Below, piece after piece: positions 63,201 to 64,000 of a stretch of DNA of 64,000 nucleotides (the stretch's first letter is position 1; each line of letters starts with the position of its first letter). The notes beneath the pieces are model-generated. The model made no database searches. It saw only the letters and a list, made by a program, of their open reading frames with translations, and was not told the origin of the DNA. Origin of the DNA: Lentilactobacillus farraginis DSM 18382 = JCM 14108 (GTDB lineage Bacteria; Bacillota; Bacilli; Lactobacillales; Lactobacillaceae); assembly GCF_000583655.1 (NCBI RefSeq), contig NZ_BAKI01000008.1, forward strand, positions 16,223 to 80,222. The letters are read 5' to 3'. The position numbers and the translations under genes are program-made.

Positions 63201-63899
63201 TTAATGATACTGTTTTAACGGCTCTACAAACCGCCAAGACTTTTGGTAATAAGCCTGGTCCCAGAAATCCCATTCCATTTCACAACTCTTTAAGAATGCT
63301 TCTTTAACCCGATCCAAACGCTGTCGATCGTATTGCTTAGCTTCCCGATCAATCAGCGCAAAAAATTCAGGCAAAATGCTATCATCAGGGTTATCCATAT
63401 TCGCATAGAAATCAATCCACGGTTTAAACACATTGTCCGATGTATTTTTACCTTCTTTAACTAACAAGTTGGCAATTTCAACATAGGTCCATGGACAAGG
63501 TGTCATTGCCGCGACGATGTCGATTAAATCGCCAGTTCTCGCGGCATTATACATATGCTCATTGTAAAGATAGGTTCCCGGCGCCTGGGCCTCATGCTGC
63601 AGGGATTCGTAAGCAACTCCCGCAACGTTACAGAAGTTATGGTGCGGGTGAATCTCGCTATTCAAGATAAAATCGATCTGCTTGGCAAAGATTGCCATGT
63701 CCGCACGAGTCTGCGACTTTTGAATAGCAGCGGCGTAGACTTTGATAAACGCATTCAGGTAGTTAAAGTCCTGACCAACATAGAAAGTCAACGCTTCCTT
63801 TGGTAATTGTCCGTTGGCAATTCCCTGCACAAAGGGATGCTTAATAATTTCATCTAAAATCGGTTGTCCGGCAGTCGTTAGTTCCTCAGAAAATTTCAC
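63201..63899 (-). CDS. tenA: Thiaminase II / aminopyrimidine aminohydrolase TenA
   Basis: A 232-residue all-helical enzyme of the TenA family that salvages the pyrimidine part of degraded thiamine (EC 3.5.99.2). The catalytic Cys lies in AAMTPCPWTYVEIA near residue 136; Tyr and Glu of the active site fall in FYVGQDFNYLNAF and the C-terminal EMEWDFWDQAY. The start is GTG 63899, with AGGAG 9 bases upstream. A thiamine-pyrophosphate riboswitch would normally lie upstream, beyond the window edge. A short overlapping frame upstream (63886-63972) has its own strong ribosome site. Confidence 0.93.
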   Translation of the reverse strand: MKFSEELTTAGQPILDEIIKHPFVQGIANGQLPKEALTFYVGQDFNYLNAFIKVYAAAIQKSQTRADMAIFAKQIDFILNSEIHPHHNFCNVAGVAYESLQHEAQAPGTYLYNEHMYNAARTGDLIDIVAAMTPCPWTYVEIANLLVKEGKNTSDNVFKPWIDFYANMDNPDDSILPEFFALIDREAKQYDRQRLDRVKEAFLKSCEMEWDFWDQAYYQKSWRFVEPLKQYH

Positions 63900-63972
63900 A
63901 GTTGAAAACTCCTAAAAATAAAATTTTCAAATAAAACGTTACCGGACTTGGTCCTATAAGTTTCACTCTCAT
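63886..63972 (-). CDS. Short upstream frame overlapping tenA
   Basis: 28 codons starting at ATG 63972 with a strong GGAGGAAAGTG ribosome site. It encodes MRVKLIGPSPVTFYLKILFLG then VFNCEIF and a stop inside tenA. It may couple translation to tenA or be a chance frame. No known peptide is recognised. Confidence 0.3.
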   Translation of the reverse strand: MRVKLIGPSPVTFYLKILFLGVFNCEIF

Positions 63973-64000
63973 CACTTTCCTCCGTTGGTATAAACATAAG

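Noticed and set aside
63082..63273. A 63-codon leftward frame overlapping the end of tenA
   Set aside because: It overlaps tenA and the terminator after it in another frame, and has no ribosome site.

Overview
The window looks like chromosomal DNA of a heterofermentative member of the Lactobacillaceae. The evidence is a zinc-dependent mannitol 2-dehydrogenase of the Leuconostoc/heterofermentative type beside fructokinase and glucose-6-phosphate isomerase, maltose phosphorylase, aminopeptidase PepC, an Opp peptide transporter, a Met T-box leader and many small secreted Lactobacillus-type proteins. I cannot fix genus or species from sequence alone. No rRNA, tRNA or CRISPR array is visible.

Layout. 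0-7 kb: a MOP-family flippase, a GNAT acetyltransferase, an MHS-type transporter behind an Ile/Val leader-peptide attenuator, a tandem 123-bp hairpin repeat, and a divergent HxlR regulator/oxidoreductase pair. 7-15 kb: two ABC export loci, an ABC half-exporter, and small membrane or secreted proteins. 15-25 kb: a Nudix remnant, a glutathionyl-hydroquinone reductase, the oppDFBCA operon, an MFS protein and an NAD(P)-binding protein. 25-34 kb: carbohydrate metabolism. A maltose transporter and maltose phosphorylase run leftward, and a fructokinase/mannitol dehydrogenase/membrane protein/glyoxalase/Pgi series runs rightward, both from a 450-bp regulatory region with cre-like and palindromic operators. 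34-45 kb: Rrf2/TMEM175 genes, a thioesterase, a drug efflux pump, a LacI regulator, PepC, a vitamin B6 salvage set and a T-box-controlled MetE-like enzyme. 45-51 kb is the accessory region. An IS200/IS605 element (TnpA and TnpB) has split a secreted-protein gene, and next to it lies an AT-richer primase-helicase of the TOTE conflict type. 51-64 kb: an efflux pump behind a translational-attenuator leader peptide, surface proteins, a glycosyltransferase, an AEC transporter, D-serine dehydratase, PnuC, an ABC locus and TenA.

Thirteen single-base frameshifts break twelve otherwise well-conserved genes, including pgi (twice), oppA, oppF, scrK and pdxK. Twelve look like one missing base, mostly in short homopolymers, and one like an extra base. 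This points to sequencing or assembly error more than to gene decay, so I give each such gene its full reconstructed span, type it as a pseudogene and say where the shift lies.

The most interesting unexplained items are four. First, the 123-bp tandem element at 4273-4547, whose two hairpins differ by compensatory base changes but keep the same internal mismatch. Second, the leader-peptide attenuator at 3952-4105. Third, the leader peptide and mutually exclusive pairings at 51225-51357. Fourth, the primase-helicase at 48266-51051 with a degenerate C-terminal domain.
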